Shown here: piece by piece, positions 37,778 to 47,423 of the stretch
Position numbering within the stretch: the first letter of the stretch is position 1
Layout of the letters: each line of letters opens with the position of its first letter
Made by a program: the position numbers and the translations under genes
The notes under the pieces: generated by a model
Database searches by the model: none
What the model was told of the DNA's origin: nothing
Seen by the model: only the letters and a program-made list of their open reading frames with translations
Source of the DNA: Actinokineospora baliensis
Lineage (GTDB): Bacteria; Actinomycetota; Actinomycetes; Mycobacteriales; Pseudonocardiaceae
Assembly: GCF_016907695.1 (NCBI RefSeq)
Contig: NZ_JAFBCK010000001.1
Coordinates: 4,514,001-4,578,000 of the forward strand
Length of the DNA stretch: 64,000 nucleotides
Reading direction: 5' to 3'

Positions 37778-38689
37778 ATGCCCACCGTCGCCCTCGCCGC
37801 CACCGACGGCATGCTGCACTTCGAGCTGGCGCTGGCGCACGAGGTGTTCACCGCGACCAGCTACGACCTGGTCATCTGCGGCACCGGCCCGGTCCGCCTC
37901 GGCCGGTTCGACCTGCGGCCTGACCACGGACTCGACCACCTCGCCCGCGCCGACACCGTCATCGTCCCCGGCTGGTCCGACGTCGACGTGACCCCGCCGG
38001 ACGACCTCGTCGACGCCGTCCGCGCCGCCCACGAAGCGGGCGCCCGCGTCGCGTCGCTGTGCACCGGCGCGTTCGTACTCGCCGCCGCGGGCCTGCTGGA
38101 CGGTCGCCGCGCGACGACCCACTGGGCCCACACCGACGACCTCGCCGCCCGCTACCCCCTGGTCGAGGTCACCCCGGACGTGCTCTACGTCGACAACGGC
38201 AGCGTCCTCACCTCAGCGGGCAAAGCCGCCGCGATGGACCTATGCCTCCACCTAATCCGCACCGACCACGGCGCCGCCGTCGCCAACACCATCGCCCGCC
38301 GCCTGGTCGTACCCCCACACCGCGCGGGCGGCCAAGCCCAGTTCGTCACCACGCCGGTACCGGTGAAGGACGCCCCACTCACGGCACTGCTCCCGTGGGT
38401 CTCGCAACGCCTGGACCAGCCGCTCACCGTGGAAGACCTCGCCCGGCAGGCGAACATGAGCTCCCGCACCCTCACCCGCCACTTCCGCTCATCCATCGGC
38501 ACTACGCCGTTGCAATGGCTACTCACCCAACGCATCCGCCGCGCCCAAGAACTCCTCGAAAGCACCGACACCAACATCGACGCAATAGCAGCAGCCACCG
38601 GCATGGGCACCGCCACCACCCTGCGCCGCCACTTCCACCGCACCCTCGGCGTCCCACCTGACGCCTATAGGCGCACCTTCCGGGGCTAG
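37778..38689 (+). CDS. GlxA-family regulator (DJ-1/PfpI domain plus AraC helix-turn-helix)
   Basis: About 303-residue regulator. An N-terminal DJ-1/PfpI-like domain (about residues 1-170) has the nucleophile-elbow region ASLCTGAFVLAAAGLL with Cys, then THWAHTDDLAARYP; a C-terminal AraC-type double helix-turn-helix (about 205-300) has TVEDLARQANMSSRTLTRHFRSSIG and IAAATGMGTATTLRRHF. Starts at 37757, 37760 and 37778 are all possible; the last gives the family N-terminus MPTVALAATDG. It is divergent from the saccharopine dehydrogenase-like gene, its likely target. The last 66 coding bases and the stop are exactly duplicated 304 bases downstream. Confidence 0.88.
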   Translation: MPTVALAATDGMLHFELALAHEVFTATSYDLVICGTGPVRLGRFDLRPDHGLDHLARADTVIVPGWSDVDVTPPDDLVDAVRAAHEAGARVASLCTGAFVLAAAGLLDGRRATTHWAHTDDLAARYPLVEVTPDVLYVDNGSVLTSAGKAAAMDLCLHLIRTDHGAAVANTIARRLVVPPHRAGGQAQFVTTPVPVKDAPLTALLPWVSQRLDQPLTVEDLARQANMSSRTLTRHFRSSIGTTPLQWLLTQRIRRAQELLESTDTNIDAIAAATGMGTATTLRRHFHRTLGVPPDAYRRTFRG

Positions 38690-38691
38690 CA
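38624..38691 (+). repeat. 68-base perfect direct repeat, copy within gene 3' end
   Basis: The segment from CGCCGCCACTTCCACC to GGGGCTAGCA, comprising the last codons and stop of the GlxA-type regulator, recurs without a single change at 38928-38995. Confidence 0.9.
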
Positions 38692-38927
38692 ACCACCGAA
38701 GATCGGTGCGGCCAACTTCAAGGGGCGACTGAACAGCAGAAGTTCCAGTGCGTCGCCTTCCCCAGTAGGCCCCGCCCGCTGCAGAGTGTCCGGCGGACCG
38801 TCAACGGCAACTACCTGCCATCCTTCGACGGCATCACCCACACCCCGATCTTCGGGTGTGGAGGTGGGCGCAGGGGCGCTCGGTAGTGTCCGTGCTGTCG
38901 TGCTGGCCAGTGGGCCGAGCAACGTTT
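38692..38927. other. 236-base segment between the 68-base repeats
   Basis: No certain gene. On the minus strand, one frame gives a protein-like tail (EGWQVVAVDGPPDTLQ then ALELLLFSRPLKLAAP) ending at a stop near 38686, which could be the remnant of a gene end; on the plus strand nothing is convincing. The segment may have been inserted together with the repeat. Confidence 0.4.
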
Positions 38928-38995
38928 CGCCGCCACTTCCACCGCACCCTCGGCGTCCCACCTGACGCCTATAGGCGCACCTTCCGGGGCTAGCA
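38928..38995 (+). repeat. 68-base perfect direct repeat, displaced copy
   Basis: Exact copy of the 3' end of the GlxA-type regulator gene, 304 bases from the original, lying just before the end of the convergent M20 peptidase gene. Perfect identity in third-codon positions means a recent duplication. Confidence 0.9.
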
Positions 38996-39033
38996 GACAC
39001 CGCCCGATGCGGTGGTTGGAGAGGCCGCCTGAG

Positions 39034-40122
39034 CTACCGCACACCGGACAGGAAGTCGACCAGCGCCCGGTAGTACGGCTCAACCGTCGTCAGGTCGGCG
39101 TACTCATCCGGCCCGTGCTGGCCGTCGCCGCCGATGCCAAAGATCACCGCGTCGATGCCGTGCTGGTGGTAGAAGCGCGAGTCGGCCGCGCCGTGTTTGC
39201 GCAGAAAGTCACCGGAGTAGCCCTGGGCTCGCGCGGCACGCTGCAATGCCGCCACGTCCGCCCCCTCCGGGTCGGCGTGGTGCGGTGGCTCGACCCGGTC
39301 GACCTCAACGACGACATCAGCCGGGCACAGCGACGTCAAATACGCGGCGACCTCGTCCGGCGTGCGGCCCGCGAAGTCCCCGTCCTCCGCCGTGTACCGG
39401 ATGTCCAGCCACGCCGTCGCGTCCGCGGGCACCTGGTTCACCGCGGTGCCCCCCGTCTCCACCCTGGCCACGTTCACCGTCGTACGCCACACCTCCTCCG
39501 CCGCCACCGGATACACCGCCAACACGCCGTCAATCGCACGCATCAATTTGAGTACCGCGTTGTCGCCCAACCACGGGTACGCGCTGTGCGCGGCCCGCCC
39601 CGAAGCCCGCACCCGAGCCGTGAGCAGCCCCTTCGACTCGACCACCAGACGCAGTCCGCTGTACTCGCCGATCACCACGAAATCCGCCGACACCCCCTGC
39701 GCCAGTTGGAAAGCGGTCCCGTCGTACCCGCCGACCTCCTCGTCGGTGACCAACTGCAGGCCAACCGGAACCTCCGCAGGCGCGTCCCGAAATGCCATCG
39801 CCTGCGCCAAAGCCGACAGCTTCATGTCCTGCGCACCGCGAGCGAACAACCGGTCACCGTCGCGCCGTGGTTGGAACTGCTCCGGCGTACCGGGAACCAC
39901 GTCCAGGTGTCCGTTGAGCAGCACCCGAAACTGCGGCCGCCGCGCACCCCGGTACACCAACGCGCTGGGTTTCCCGTTGGACACGAACCGCTCCACCGTG
40001 AACCCCGGCCCGACCACCCCCAACGTGAACTCCAGCGCGCGCTCCAGTTCCGCACCCCGATCGGCCGTGGACGGGATGGCCAACAACTCCTCGCCCAGCG
40101 CCAGGAACTCGCGAATATCCAT
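39034..40122 (-). CDS. M20-family metallopeptidase (ArgE/DapE-like deacylase)
   Basis: 362-residue zinc amidohydrolase of the M20 family. The zinc and catalytic signature NGHLDVVPG (about residues 70-78), RGAQDMK with bridging Asp, DEEVGG with the general base Glu and IGEYSG are in order, and a C-terminal HHADPEG...FYHQHG region provides the last ligand. Members remove acyl groups from amino acids or cleave dipeptides. ATG 40122 gives MDIREFLALGEELLAIPS, the usual start. No operon partner; it is divergent from a secreted beta-propeller protein gene across 138 bases. Substrate not predictable. Confidence 0.88.
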   Translation of the reverse strand: MDIREFLALGEELLAIPSTADRGAELERALEFTLGVVGPGFTVERFVSNGKPSALVYRGARRPQFRVLLNGHLDVVPGTPEQFQPRRDGDRLFARGAQDMKLSALAQAMAFRDAPAEVPVGLQLVTDEEVGGYDGTAFQLAQGVSADFVVIGEYSGLRLVVESKGLLTARVRASGRAAHSAYPWLGDNAVLKLMRAIDGVLAVYPVAAEEVWRTTVNVARVETGGTAVNQVPADATAWLDIRYTAEDGDFAGRTPDEVAAYLTSLCPADVVVEVDRVEPPHHADPEGADVAALQRAARAQGYSGDFLRKHGAADSRFYHQHGIDAVIFGIGGDGQHGPDEYADLTTVEPYYRALVDFLSGVR

Positions 40123-40260
40123 ACCCGCATCCTGCCCGCTCACGGCTCCGACCGAAATAGAGTCCACTGTGGACATAGCTCGCACTTTCACCTGACAGGG
40201 GGATCGCGGCCGCCGCGAAGCCGCCCCTAGCATCCCGACGGTCGATCCCGGGAGGCATCG

Positions 40261-41391
40261 TTGCACCGCACCAGCCGCTCCATCGCCGCCGCGCTCGTGG
40301 TGGCCGCGCTGCTCACCCCTGTCCCGGCGTCGGCCGCGTACCCGATCACCGAGTACGGCCCCGTGCCGTCCTCGATCCCGGTCGGCGGCGTGTGCGAGGT
40401 CGAGTTCGACCACACCGGCGCGCTCTGGGTCGAGCAGTACCTCAGCAGCCAGGTCGCCCGGTTCGACCCGGCGACCGGCGCGTTCACCAACTTCAGCACC
40501 CCCATGCCGCTGTCGGTGCCCGGCGGGATGGACCTCGACCTGGCAGGTGACCTGTGGATGCCGCAGGTCACCGGCAACAGCCTGCTGCGCGTCGACACCG
40601 CGACCGGCGCCATGACCGAGTTCCCGCTGCCCTGGGCGAACGCGCTCAACCTCCAGCCGCTCGGCATCCCGCTGCACAGCGGCCTCGGCCTGGCCAACGA
40701 CATCGCGCTCGGCCCCGACGGCGCCCTGTGGTTCACCCTCGGCGGCCTCAACTCGATCGGCCGCTACGACCCGGCCACCGGCGCGTGGGCCCGCTTCCCC
40801 GTACCGGGGGAGATCCTCGGCCAGGTCGGCGCCCTGTTCGGCATCATCAAACCCGGCCCTGGCCGCACCGTCGTGTTCGACCTGCCGCAGCTGAACAAGG
40901 TCGCGACCCTCGACGTCGACACGCACCGCTTCACCCAGTACACGATGCCCACCCCGCTGTCGTTCCCGGTCGGCGTGCGCACCGCCGCCGACGGCACGAT
41001 CTGGGTCGCCGAGGCCGTCGGCATGAAGATCGCCCGCATCAACCCCGGCACCGGCCAGATCACCGAGTACCCGCTGCTGGGCGTCAACGGCCTGCTCACC
41101 AGCCTCCTCGGTGGCCTGGGTGTAGGCAGCATCGGCAACCCGCTGCCCACGCCCGGCCCGATCGCCGAGGCCAGTGACGGCAACATCTACTTCGCGGTCA
41201 GCTTCCCGGTGCCGATCGGTTTCGGCAACCAGATCGCCCGGTTCAACCCGGTGACCCACGAGGTTCGGATGTGGAGCACCCCGTCGTCGGCGTCCTACCC
41301 GTGCGACATCAACGTCCACCAGCCCGGCGCCGTGTGGTTCGGCCTGCTGACCAGCAACAAGATCGGCAAGCTCGACCTCGCCGCGACCTGA
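40261..41391 (+). CDS. secreted virginiamycin B lyase-like beta-propeller protein
   Basis: 376-residue exported protein. TTG start with GGGAGG six bases upstream; signal peptide MHRTSRSIAAALVVAALLTPVPASA cleaved after about residue 25. The mature part has repeating blades of the type ALWVEQY, DLWMPQV, ALWFTLG, TIWVAEA and NIYFAVS preceded by Gly/Asp turns, matching the streptogramin lyase (Vgb) seven-bladed propeller. Vgb opens cyclic streptogramin B antibiotics in the cytoplasm; being secreted, this protein is more likely a propeller with another role, and the Vgb active-site His pair is not obvious. It is not linked to the beta-lactam region 15 kb away. Confidence 0.8.
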   Translation: MHRTSRSIAAALVVAALLTPVPASAAYPITEYGPVPSSIPVGGVCEVEFDHTGALWVEQYLSSQVARFDPATGAFTNFSTPMPLSVPGGMDLDLAGDLWMPQVTGNSLLRVDTATGAMTEFPLPWANALNLQPLGIPLHSGLGLANDIALGPDGALWFTLGGLNSIGRYDPATGAWARFPVPGEILGQVGALFGIIKPGPGRTVVFDLPQLNKVATLDVDTHRFTQYTMPTPLSFPVGVRTAADGTIWVAEAVGMKIARINPGTGQITEYPLLGVNGLLTSLLGGLGVGSIGNPLPTPGPIAEASDGNIYFAVSFPVPIGFGNQIARFNPVTHEVRMWSTPSSASYPCDINVHQPGAVWFGLLTSNKIGKLDLAAT

Positions 41392-41445
41392 GCCCGGCGT
41401 GTCGGTCCGGGGTCGACCCGGCACCCGGTGGCACACTCGCTCGCG

Positions 41446-44400
41446 ATGTACACCCCCTCCGACCTCGCCGACCTGCTCGACTGCGAGCACCGCAGCATCC
41501 TGAGCCAGGCCAGCGCGGCGGGGGTGCCGGGCGCGCCGCAGCCGGGGCCCGGGCCAGACCGGCTGACCGTCAAGTACGGCAAGGAGCACGAACAGGCCAC
41601 GCTGACCCGCCTGCGCGGGGAGCAGCACGCGGTCATCGAGATCGACTCGCGGGACCCGGTCACCGCCGCCGCCGAGACCGCCGAAGCGCTGCGCTCCAGC
41701 GCCCCGGTCGTCTACCAGGCGGTGTTCCACGAAGACGGGCCCGACGGGATGACCGGCCGCGCCGACTTCCTGTTGCGCGGGCCCGACGGCCGGTACGAGG
41801 TGTACGACACGAAGCTCGCCCGGCACGCGCGCCCATCGGCGGTGATCCAGGTCGTTGCCTACGCCGATGCACTGACCAGGGCCGGGTGGCCCGCGGGGCC
41901 GGACACGCACCTGTTGCTCGGCGACGGCAGCCGTGCGTCCTTCCGGGTGGACGAGTTCCTCCCGTTGCTGCGCAGGCTGCGTGGCAGGCTCCTCGACCGC
42001 GCGCCGCAGCTGCCCGACCGGCTGTGGGGCGACGAACGGCCCGCGTGCTCAGGTTGCCCCTATGCCGAGCATTGTGCTTCCGGTCGTGCTGCCGACCGCG
42101 ATCTTGCGCTCGTCGCAGGCATCCGTGCGGATCAACGCCGGAAATTGCTCGACGGCGGGCTCGGCACCATCGACGCACTCGCCGCCGCAGGACCTGACGA
42201 CCGCCCCGCAACGTTGTCCCTCGCGTCCTACACGGCCCTGCGCGCGCAGGCGGCGATTCAGGTCCGCCAGGACGCCACCGGTGAGGTCGCGTTCGAGCTC
42301 GTGGACGAAGACGCGCTCGCGACGCTCCCGCCACCCAGTGCGGGCGACGTCTTCTTCGACATGGAGGGCGACCCGTACGCCTTCGGCGGCAGCGGCCTGG
42401 AGTACCTGTTCGGCGCCGTCGCCGACGGCCGATTCACGCCGTTCTGGGCCCACACGCGAGCCGCGGAACGCAGCGCTTTCGAGAAGTTCGTCGACTTCGC
42501 CACCGCTCGACTCGCAGAGCACCCGGACGCGCACATCTACCACTACGCGCCGTATGAGTCCGCAGCTCTCAAGCGGTTGGCCGCACTGCACGGCACCCGC
42601 GAAGAAGCGGTCGACACTCTGCTGCGCCGCGAATCGCTGGTCGACCTCTTCGCTGTGGTGCGCAAGGCTTTGCGGGTGTCGCAGCGGTCGTACTCGATCA
42701 AGGCGCTCGAACCGCTCTACATGCCCGACGCGCGCGAGGGCGAGGTCAAGACGGCGGCGTCGAGCATCGAGGCGTACGAGGACTACCTGACGCTCACCGG
42801 TGCGGGGGAGGCCGAGCGCGCGGCCGAAGTGCTGCAAGGGATCGCGGACTACAACGAGTACGACTGCGTATCCACCCAGCGGCTTTTCGAGTTCCTGCAC
42901 GAAGTCCGTGTGCGGGAAGGCATCGAGACGCGGGAACCCGAGGTCAAGTCCGAACTGGACATCGGCCTCGACGACGTCAAGGCGGCGGAACGGGCCGAGA
43001 AGGCCGAGATGCTCGCCAAGCTCGTCGACACGCTGATCGAGGGGCTGCCGGACGACCCTGCTGAGTTCACCGCCGACGAGCGCGCACGCGCTTTGCTGGC
43101 GGCCTCGGTCGGCTACTACCGGCGGGAGAGCAACCCGGCCTGGTGGGAGTTCTTCCGCCAGCTCGCCGCGCCGCTGCACGACCTGGAGGCCGACTCCGCC
43201 TGCACGGTGCCGGTGCGGGTGGCGGCGGGGGAGTGGGAAGCCCCGAAACGCCGCAACGGCAAGGCAAAGCGTGTCCTCCAGGTGACCTGCGACCCGGACC
43301 GGCCGCACCCGTTCACCGTCGGCGACCAGGTGCGGCTGCGGTACGGCGGGGCCAAGGGAGACGGCGTGGTCACCCAGGCGTCCACTGATCACGTGGTTGT
43401 GCTGGAAAGCCGCGCTGTGGACGAGACTGATTCTGTTGTGCCGCAGGCGTTGCTGCCTGGCGAACCGGTGCGAGCGGCTCCGAAGGATGAAGCGGTCCTG
43501 GAACTCGCACAACAGGTCGCGGGCCTGCTTCCTTTGCTGCCAGCACATCCCGGCATCGACTTGTTGCTCCGCACCCCGCCCAGGTTGCGTGGTGGTCGCG
43601 CCCTTCCGGAACCCGGTGACGATCTGGTCCGCACGGTGATCGAGACCGTCGATGCGTTGGACGGATCGACGCTCGCCGTGCAAGGACCACCCGGCGCGGG
43701 CAAGACGTACCTGGCGGGCAGGCTGATCGCGCACCTGGTGAAGTCCGGTCGCACTGTTGGTGTCACGTCCACCAGCCACAAGGCCGTGGAGAACGTGCTC
43801 TCCGCTGCCTTGTCCGCAGCTCCAGGACTTCCGGTTGCCAAACGACCCCGCGGCAAGACCCCCGCGCCAGACGCCGCCTGGGAACAGCCGAAGGACTTCG
43901 CCGCGTTGGCTCGGTGGCGCGAAGAGAACAACATGGGCCACCTGGTCGGCGGCACCGCCTGGAACTTCGCCAACAAGACCCTGCGCGCAGAACCCTTCGA
44001 CGTCCTGATCGTCGACGAGGCAGGCCAATTCGCCCTCGCCGACGCCCTCGCGGTCTCCACCTGCGCCCGCAACCTCATACTCCTCGGCGACCCGCGCCAG
44101 CTACCCCAAGTCGTCCAAGGAACCCACCCCGCCGGTGCCGACGCCTCAGCCCTGGGCCACCTCCTCGGCGAGGCCGACATCATCCCACCAGACCTCGGCT
44201 TCTTCCTCGACCAAACCCGCCGCATGCACCCCAATGTTTGTGCCCCAGTCTCCCGCCTCTCCTACGCGGGCCGACTGCACTCACATCCCAGCGCCGCCAA
44301 CCGATCCATCGACGGCATCACGGCGGGCTTGCACGTGCTTGAGGTCCCGCACAAGGGAAACACCACCCGGTCCACAGAGGAAGCCGCCGCCCTAGCGGAC

Positions 44401-44817
44401 CTCGTCACCACCCTCCACGGCCGCCCCTTCCACGACAAAGACGGCACCCGCCCCCTCACCGACGACGACATCCTCGTAGTGGCCCCCTACAACCTTCAGG
44501 CCCGAGTCGTCACCCGCGCCCTGGAAGCCACCGGCCACCCCAACATCCGCGTCGGCACCGTAGACCGCTTCCAAGGCCAAGAAGCCCCCGTCGTCATAGC
44601 CACCATGACGTCATCCTCGGCCGCCGACCTCCCCCGAGGCCTGGACTTCCTCCTGTCCCGCAACAGGCTGAACGTGGCCCTCTCCCGAGCCCAAACCCTG
44701 GCAGTCTTGATCTGCTCCCCACACCTAGTGGAGGCGGACATCCGCACCACCCAACAAATGCGCCTACTCTCCGGCATGATCGGCCTCCTCGACGACGCCA
44801 CCCCCTGGCCCACCTGA
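41446..44817 (+). CDS. TM0106-type RecB-like nuclease fused to SF1 helicase
   Basis: 1123-residue multidomain protein. N-terminal RecB-like PD-(D/E)xK nuclease (about residues 10-220), with GRADFLL, YEVYDTKLARHARPS and a C-terminal cysteine cluster (CSGCPYAEHC) suggesting an iron-sulfur cluster; a DEDD RNase H-like module (about 300-480) starting VFFDMEGDPY; and an SF1 UPF1-like helicase (about 660-1115) with GPPGAGKTY, IVDEAGQFALADA, LLGDPRQLPQV, VDRFQGQEAPVVIAT and LNVALSRAQ. ATG 41446 is preferred; an upstream GTG adds six residues. Likely a DNA/RNA processing machine in repair or defence. The 3' end overlaps the convergent NB-ARC gene by 54 bases. Confidence 0.9.
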   Translation: MYTPSDLADLLDCEHRSILSQASAAGVPGAPQPGPGPDRLTVKYGKEHEQATLTRLRGEQHAVIEIDSRDPVTAAAETAEALRSSAPVVYQAVFHEDGPDGMTGRADFLLRGPDGRYEVYDTKLARHARPSAVIQVVAYADALTRAGWPAGPDTHLLLGDGSRASFRVDEFLPLLRRLRGRLLDRAPQLPDRLWGDERPACSGCPYAEHCASGRAADRDLALVAGIRADQRRKLLDGGLGTIDALAAAGPDDRPATLSLASYTALRAQAAIQVRQDATGEVAFELVDEDALATLPPPSAGDVFFDMEGDPYAFGGSGLEYLFGAVADGRFTPFWAHTRAAERSAFEKFVDFATARLAEHPDAHIYHYAPYESAALKRLAALHGTREEAVDTLLRRESLVDLFAVVRKALRVSQRSYSIKALEPLYMPDAREGEVKTAASSIEAYEDYLTLTGAGEAERAAEVLQGIADYNEYDCVSTQRLFEFLHEVRVREGIETREPEVKSELDIGLDDVKAAERAEKAEMLAKLVDTLIEGLPDDPAEFTADERARALLAASVGYYRRESNPAWWEFFRQLAAPLHDLEADSACTVPVRVAAGEWEAPKRRNGKAKRVLQVTCDPDRPHPFTVGDQVRLRYGGAKGDGVVTQASTDHVVVLESRAVDETDSVVPQALLPGEPVRAAPKDEAVLELAQQVAGLLPLLPAHPGIDLLLRTPPRLRGGRALPEPGDDLVRTVIETVDALDGSTLAVQGPPGAGKTYLAGRLIAHLVKSGRTVGVTSTSHKAVENVLSAALSAAPGLPVAKRPRGKTPAPDAAWEQPKDFAALARWREENNMGHLVGGTAWNFANKTLRAEPFDVLIVDEAGQFALADALAVSTCARNLILLGDPRQLPQVVQGTHPAGADASALGHLLGEADIIPPDLGFFLDQTRRMHPNVCAPVSRLSYAGRLHSHPSAANRSIDGITAGLHVLEVPHKGNTTRSTEEAAALADLVTTLHGRPFHDKDGTRPLTDDDILVVAPYNLQARVVTRALEATGHPNIRVGTVDRFQGQEAPVVIATMTSSSAADLPRGLDFLLSRNRLNVALSRAQTLAVLICSPHLVEADIRTTQQMRLLSGMIGLLDDATPWPT

Positions 44818-46899
44818 GGAAGCAGTCAGACTCTGGTGCCGCCTTTGCCAGTAGACGAGACTTTGACGGGTGCCGAGCGTGGCGGGGTGATCGGGTCCGA
44901 GGATGCGGAGCCGGTGGGCGAGTAGCTTGGTAAGTGCCTGTATCGCGCCGCGTACATCTCCCAATCGGCCTTGCCAGTAGGCGAGGTTGGCGCGGGCGAT
45001 GAGTGTGTTGGGGTGGTCGGGTCCGAGGACGCGGAGTCGGTCGGCGAGTAGTTCGGCGTAGGCCTGCATTGCCCCGACTACGTCTCCTGCTTGGCCCTGT
45101 CGGCTGGCGAGGTTGGCTCGGCAGATGAGGGTCTCGGGATGATCGGGTCCGAGGACGCGGAGTTGGTCGGCGAGCAAGTCGGTGTAGTCGGACACAGTTG
45201 TCGAGGTATCGCCTGTCTGCGCTGTCCAGTAGATGAGGTTGCTGCGAATGACGAGAGTGGCGACGTGGTCGGGTCCGTAGATGCGCTGCGCGTCGGCAAG
45301 CAATGCACTGAAGTCGGCCACGGCTCCGTCGAAGTCGCTTGCTTCTCCCTTTACTCCCGCCAGGTTGGCCCGGGTGGTGAGGATGCTCGCCTCTCCCAGG
45401 CCTCGGGCCTGTTCCTTGTCGGCGATCAGCAGGGTGTATTGCCGCACAGATTCCGCCACATCTCCAGCTTCGGCTTGCCAGAGGGCAAGGTTGGCTCGGG
45501 CGTCAAAGGCATCACTGTGCTCGGATCCAAGGTGGTGATGGATCCTGGACAACAGGTCTCGGTGGTAGGCGACTGCGGTGTGAACTTGGCCCGCCCTGCC
45601 GAGGCTTGAGCCCGCCCGAAACAGGACAGAGTGAGTGCCAGTGTCATCCAGCAAGCCTTCGCCGTATTCCGCGAGAGTGGCTGTGTTAGCCCTCAGCCTC
45701 GCGCCCAGGGCGGAGTCGCGTTCGATCGTCGGCCAACTGTCCACTAGTGCGTCAGCGGCTACCTGCGTGAGCACCGGGATTCGATCTTCTAGCACCTGGT
45801 CTCTGGTGGCGCGCTGGATCAAGGCATGTACACGGGCATTGGTTCCAGCGACCTCGGTGTCGACGGTGATGAGGTTAAGTCGGGCCAAGCATCCGAGGGC
45901 CCTCGATGCGGTCTCCGCGTTCACCTCCTGCCCGCTTCCAGTGGACAAGTATTTCAAGACAGGGTCCGCGGTCAGCACGGACAACGGGATGCCGTTGGGG
46001 TCGAGCAGGGACATCACCGCCAGCATCGGTCTTGCCAATCCCGCCGGTGGCAACTGGTCCGCCGCATCGATCGAGATCGACCAGGTGGTGGCGGTCCGGG
46101 CACCCGGACCCGACCAGTCCTCCGGGAACATCTCCGCCAGCGTCGCCCGCTTGGTGCGCCACTTCTCCACGTATCCCAAACACGTCATCCCCGGCGTCAT
46201 CGCCAAGTGCGCCGCCGCCTGGCTCAGGGCTAGCGGCAGGTGCCCCAACAACGCGGCCAACTCCGAAACCCCAGGCACGTCACCAAGCACACCACGCAGG
46301 TACTCCGCCGACTCGGCCTCGGTGAACACGTCCAACGGCACCAACCGCTGAGTCGCAGTCTGCAGCGCCCACCGCTCGTTGCGCCGCGTCGTCACCACCA
46401 GTCGCCCGTGCGCCCCCGTGGACGGCCACAGCCCCTGCACGTCCGCCGGATCCGCCACGTCGTCGAACACCAGCAGCCACGTCCGGGTCGTGCTCGCGCA
46501 CCAGTCGAGGAACTTCCGAGCGCCCTGCTCCGCGTCCTCGATCACCGACTCCGTGACCACCGCCGCCAACTCCGCCAACCCGCTGACCAGGCTCGACCGC
46601 GACGTGGCCGTCACCCAGCCCACCAGGTCCGCCGACGTCCGGCTCGCGTACTCCGCCGCCGTCTGGGTCTTGCCCACCCCGCCCATCCCCGACAGCACCA
46701 CCCCGCCGGAGACCAACCCCGCCAACTCCGGCACCGACCGCGGCTGGAACCCGTCCACCACCACCGGCACCTTCCCCGACCGGTAGGGCAGCCCACCCAC
46801 CGGCCGGACTACCCCACCGACCGTCACCGGCCCGTGCACCGTGTGGATCTGCGCCGCGGCCCCCGACACATCCCCGTCCAGGCGGTTCAGCTCACCCAT
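44764..46899 (-). CDS. NB-ARC/TPR STAND NTPase, paralogue 1
   Basis: 711-residue STAND ATPase. The N-terminal stretch HTVHGPVTVGGVVRP precedes an NB-ARC domain with Walker A GMGGVGKTQ (about residues 72-80), Walker B WLLVFDDVADP and TTRRNERWAL; a winged-helix region; then TPRs of the kinesin-light-chain type, in which LRVLGPDHPxTLIxRANLAYWQG recurs about every 42 residues. It is closely similar to the gene at 47424 (for example SGGVVLSG, AAEYASR, DLVGWVTA), so they arose by duplication. ATG 46899 is a reasonable start, though the frame stays open for another 318 bases through a repeat tract. Partners of the TPRs are unknown. Confidence 0.83.
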   Translation of the reverse strand: MGELNRLDGDVSGAAAQIHTVHGPVTVGGVVRPVGGLPYRSGKVPVVVDGFQPRSVPELAGLVSGGVVLSGMGGVGKTQTAAEYASRTSADLVGWVTATSRSSLVSGLAELAAVVTESVIEDAEQGARKFLDWCASTTRTWLLVFDDVADPADVQGLWPSTGAHGRLVVTTRRNERWALQTATQRLVPLDVFTEAESAEYLRGVLGDVPGVSELAALLGHLPLALSQAAAHLAMTPGMTCLGYVEKWRTKRATLAEMFPEDWSGPGARTATTWSISIDAADQLPPAGLARPMLAVMSLLDPNGIPLSVLTADPVLKYLSTGSGQEVNAETASRALGCLARLNLITVDTEVAGTNARVHALIQRATRDQVLEDRIPVLTQVAADALVDSWPTIERDSALGARLRANTATLAEYGEGLLDDTGTHSVLFRAGSSLGRAGQVHTAVAYHRDLLSRIHHHLGSEHSDAFDARANLALWQAEAGDVAESVRQYTLLIADKEQARGLGEASILTTRANLAGVKGEASDFDGAVADFSALLADAQRIYGPDHVATLVIRSNLIYWTAQTGDTSTTVSDYTDLLADQLRVLGPDHPETLICRANLASRQGQAGDVVGAMQAYAELLADRLRVLGPDHPNTLIARANLAYWQGRLGDVRGAIQALTKLLAHRLRILGPDHPATLGTRQSLVYWQRRHQSLTASSGGPGGGVVEEADHAGE

Positions 46900-47010
46900 G
46901 CCCCCATCATCGACCATCCCCTCGTACGCGATACCAAAGACAGCCCCAGCGGTAGCGAGCGCACCGCGCATGCCGCCAATCGCATCGATACCGCTAGTTC
47001 GGAAAGCGGT

Positions 47011-47232
47011 CCGCTCGGTTGAACGTGTTGGCCGCGCCGACCTGTGGTCAGCGGGTAGCCGAGCAACGCTGCGACAGCCTGTGTCGTCCGATTGCATCGA
47101 GACCTCGGCTCGCGGGGTGTGGCCGCTCGGTGAACGTGTTGGCCGCGCCGGTCTGTGGTCAGCGGGTAGCCGAGCAACGCCGCGACTGCGTGTGCAGTCC
47201 GATCGCATCGAGGCCACCGCTCGCGGGGTGGC
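47011..47232. repeat. two tandem ~111-base direct repeats
   Basis: Units start at about 47011 (CCGCTCGGTTGAACGTGTTG) and 47123 (CCGCTCGGTGAACGTGTTG) and share CTGTGGTCAGCGGGTAGCCG and GCTCGCGGGGTG. They occupy the 524-base gap between the two NB-ARC genes. On the minus strand they are in frame with the gene at 46899 (SVARLPADHR-like repeats), but the composition suggests non-coding DNA. The remainder of the gap (46900-47010 and 47233-47423) shows no gene. Confidence 0.7.
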
Positions 47233-47423
47233 CGGAGCGAGGTGCCGGACGCCATCGGTCGGGCCAGCCCGTTTGCGCCAGGTGGCGATTGGTCCGTGTC
47301 GGGAGGGTTGCGGGGCGGTCTGGCGCCGGTGCGCGGGCCCGAACGGCGAGCGAGCCCGCGTGGCGAGTCAGGTCGCGGCCAAGCCAGGCACTCACCGAAC
47401 GGGCTGGCGGGTTCCCCAGGTGC

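Noticed and set aside
40261..41391. Streptogramin-resistance lyase (true Vgb)
   Set aside because: The product has a clear signal peptide, the catalytic His region of Vgb is not apparent, and no streptogramin genes are near; only the propeller fold is claimed.
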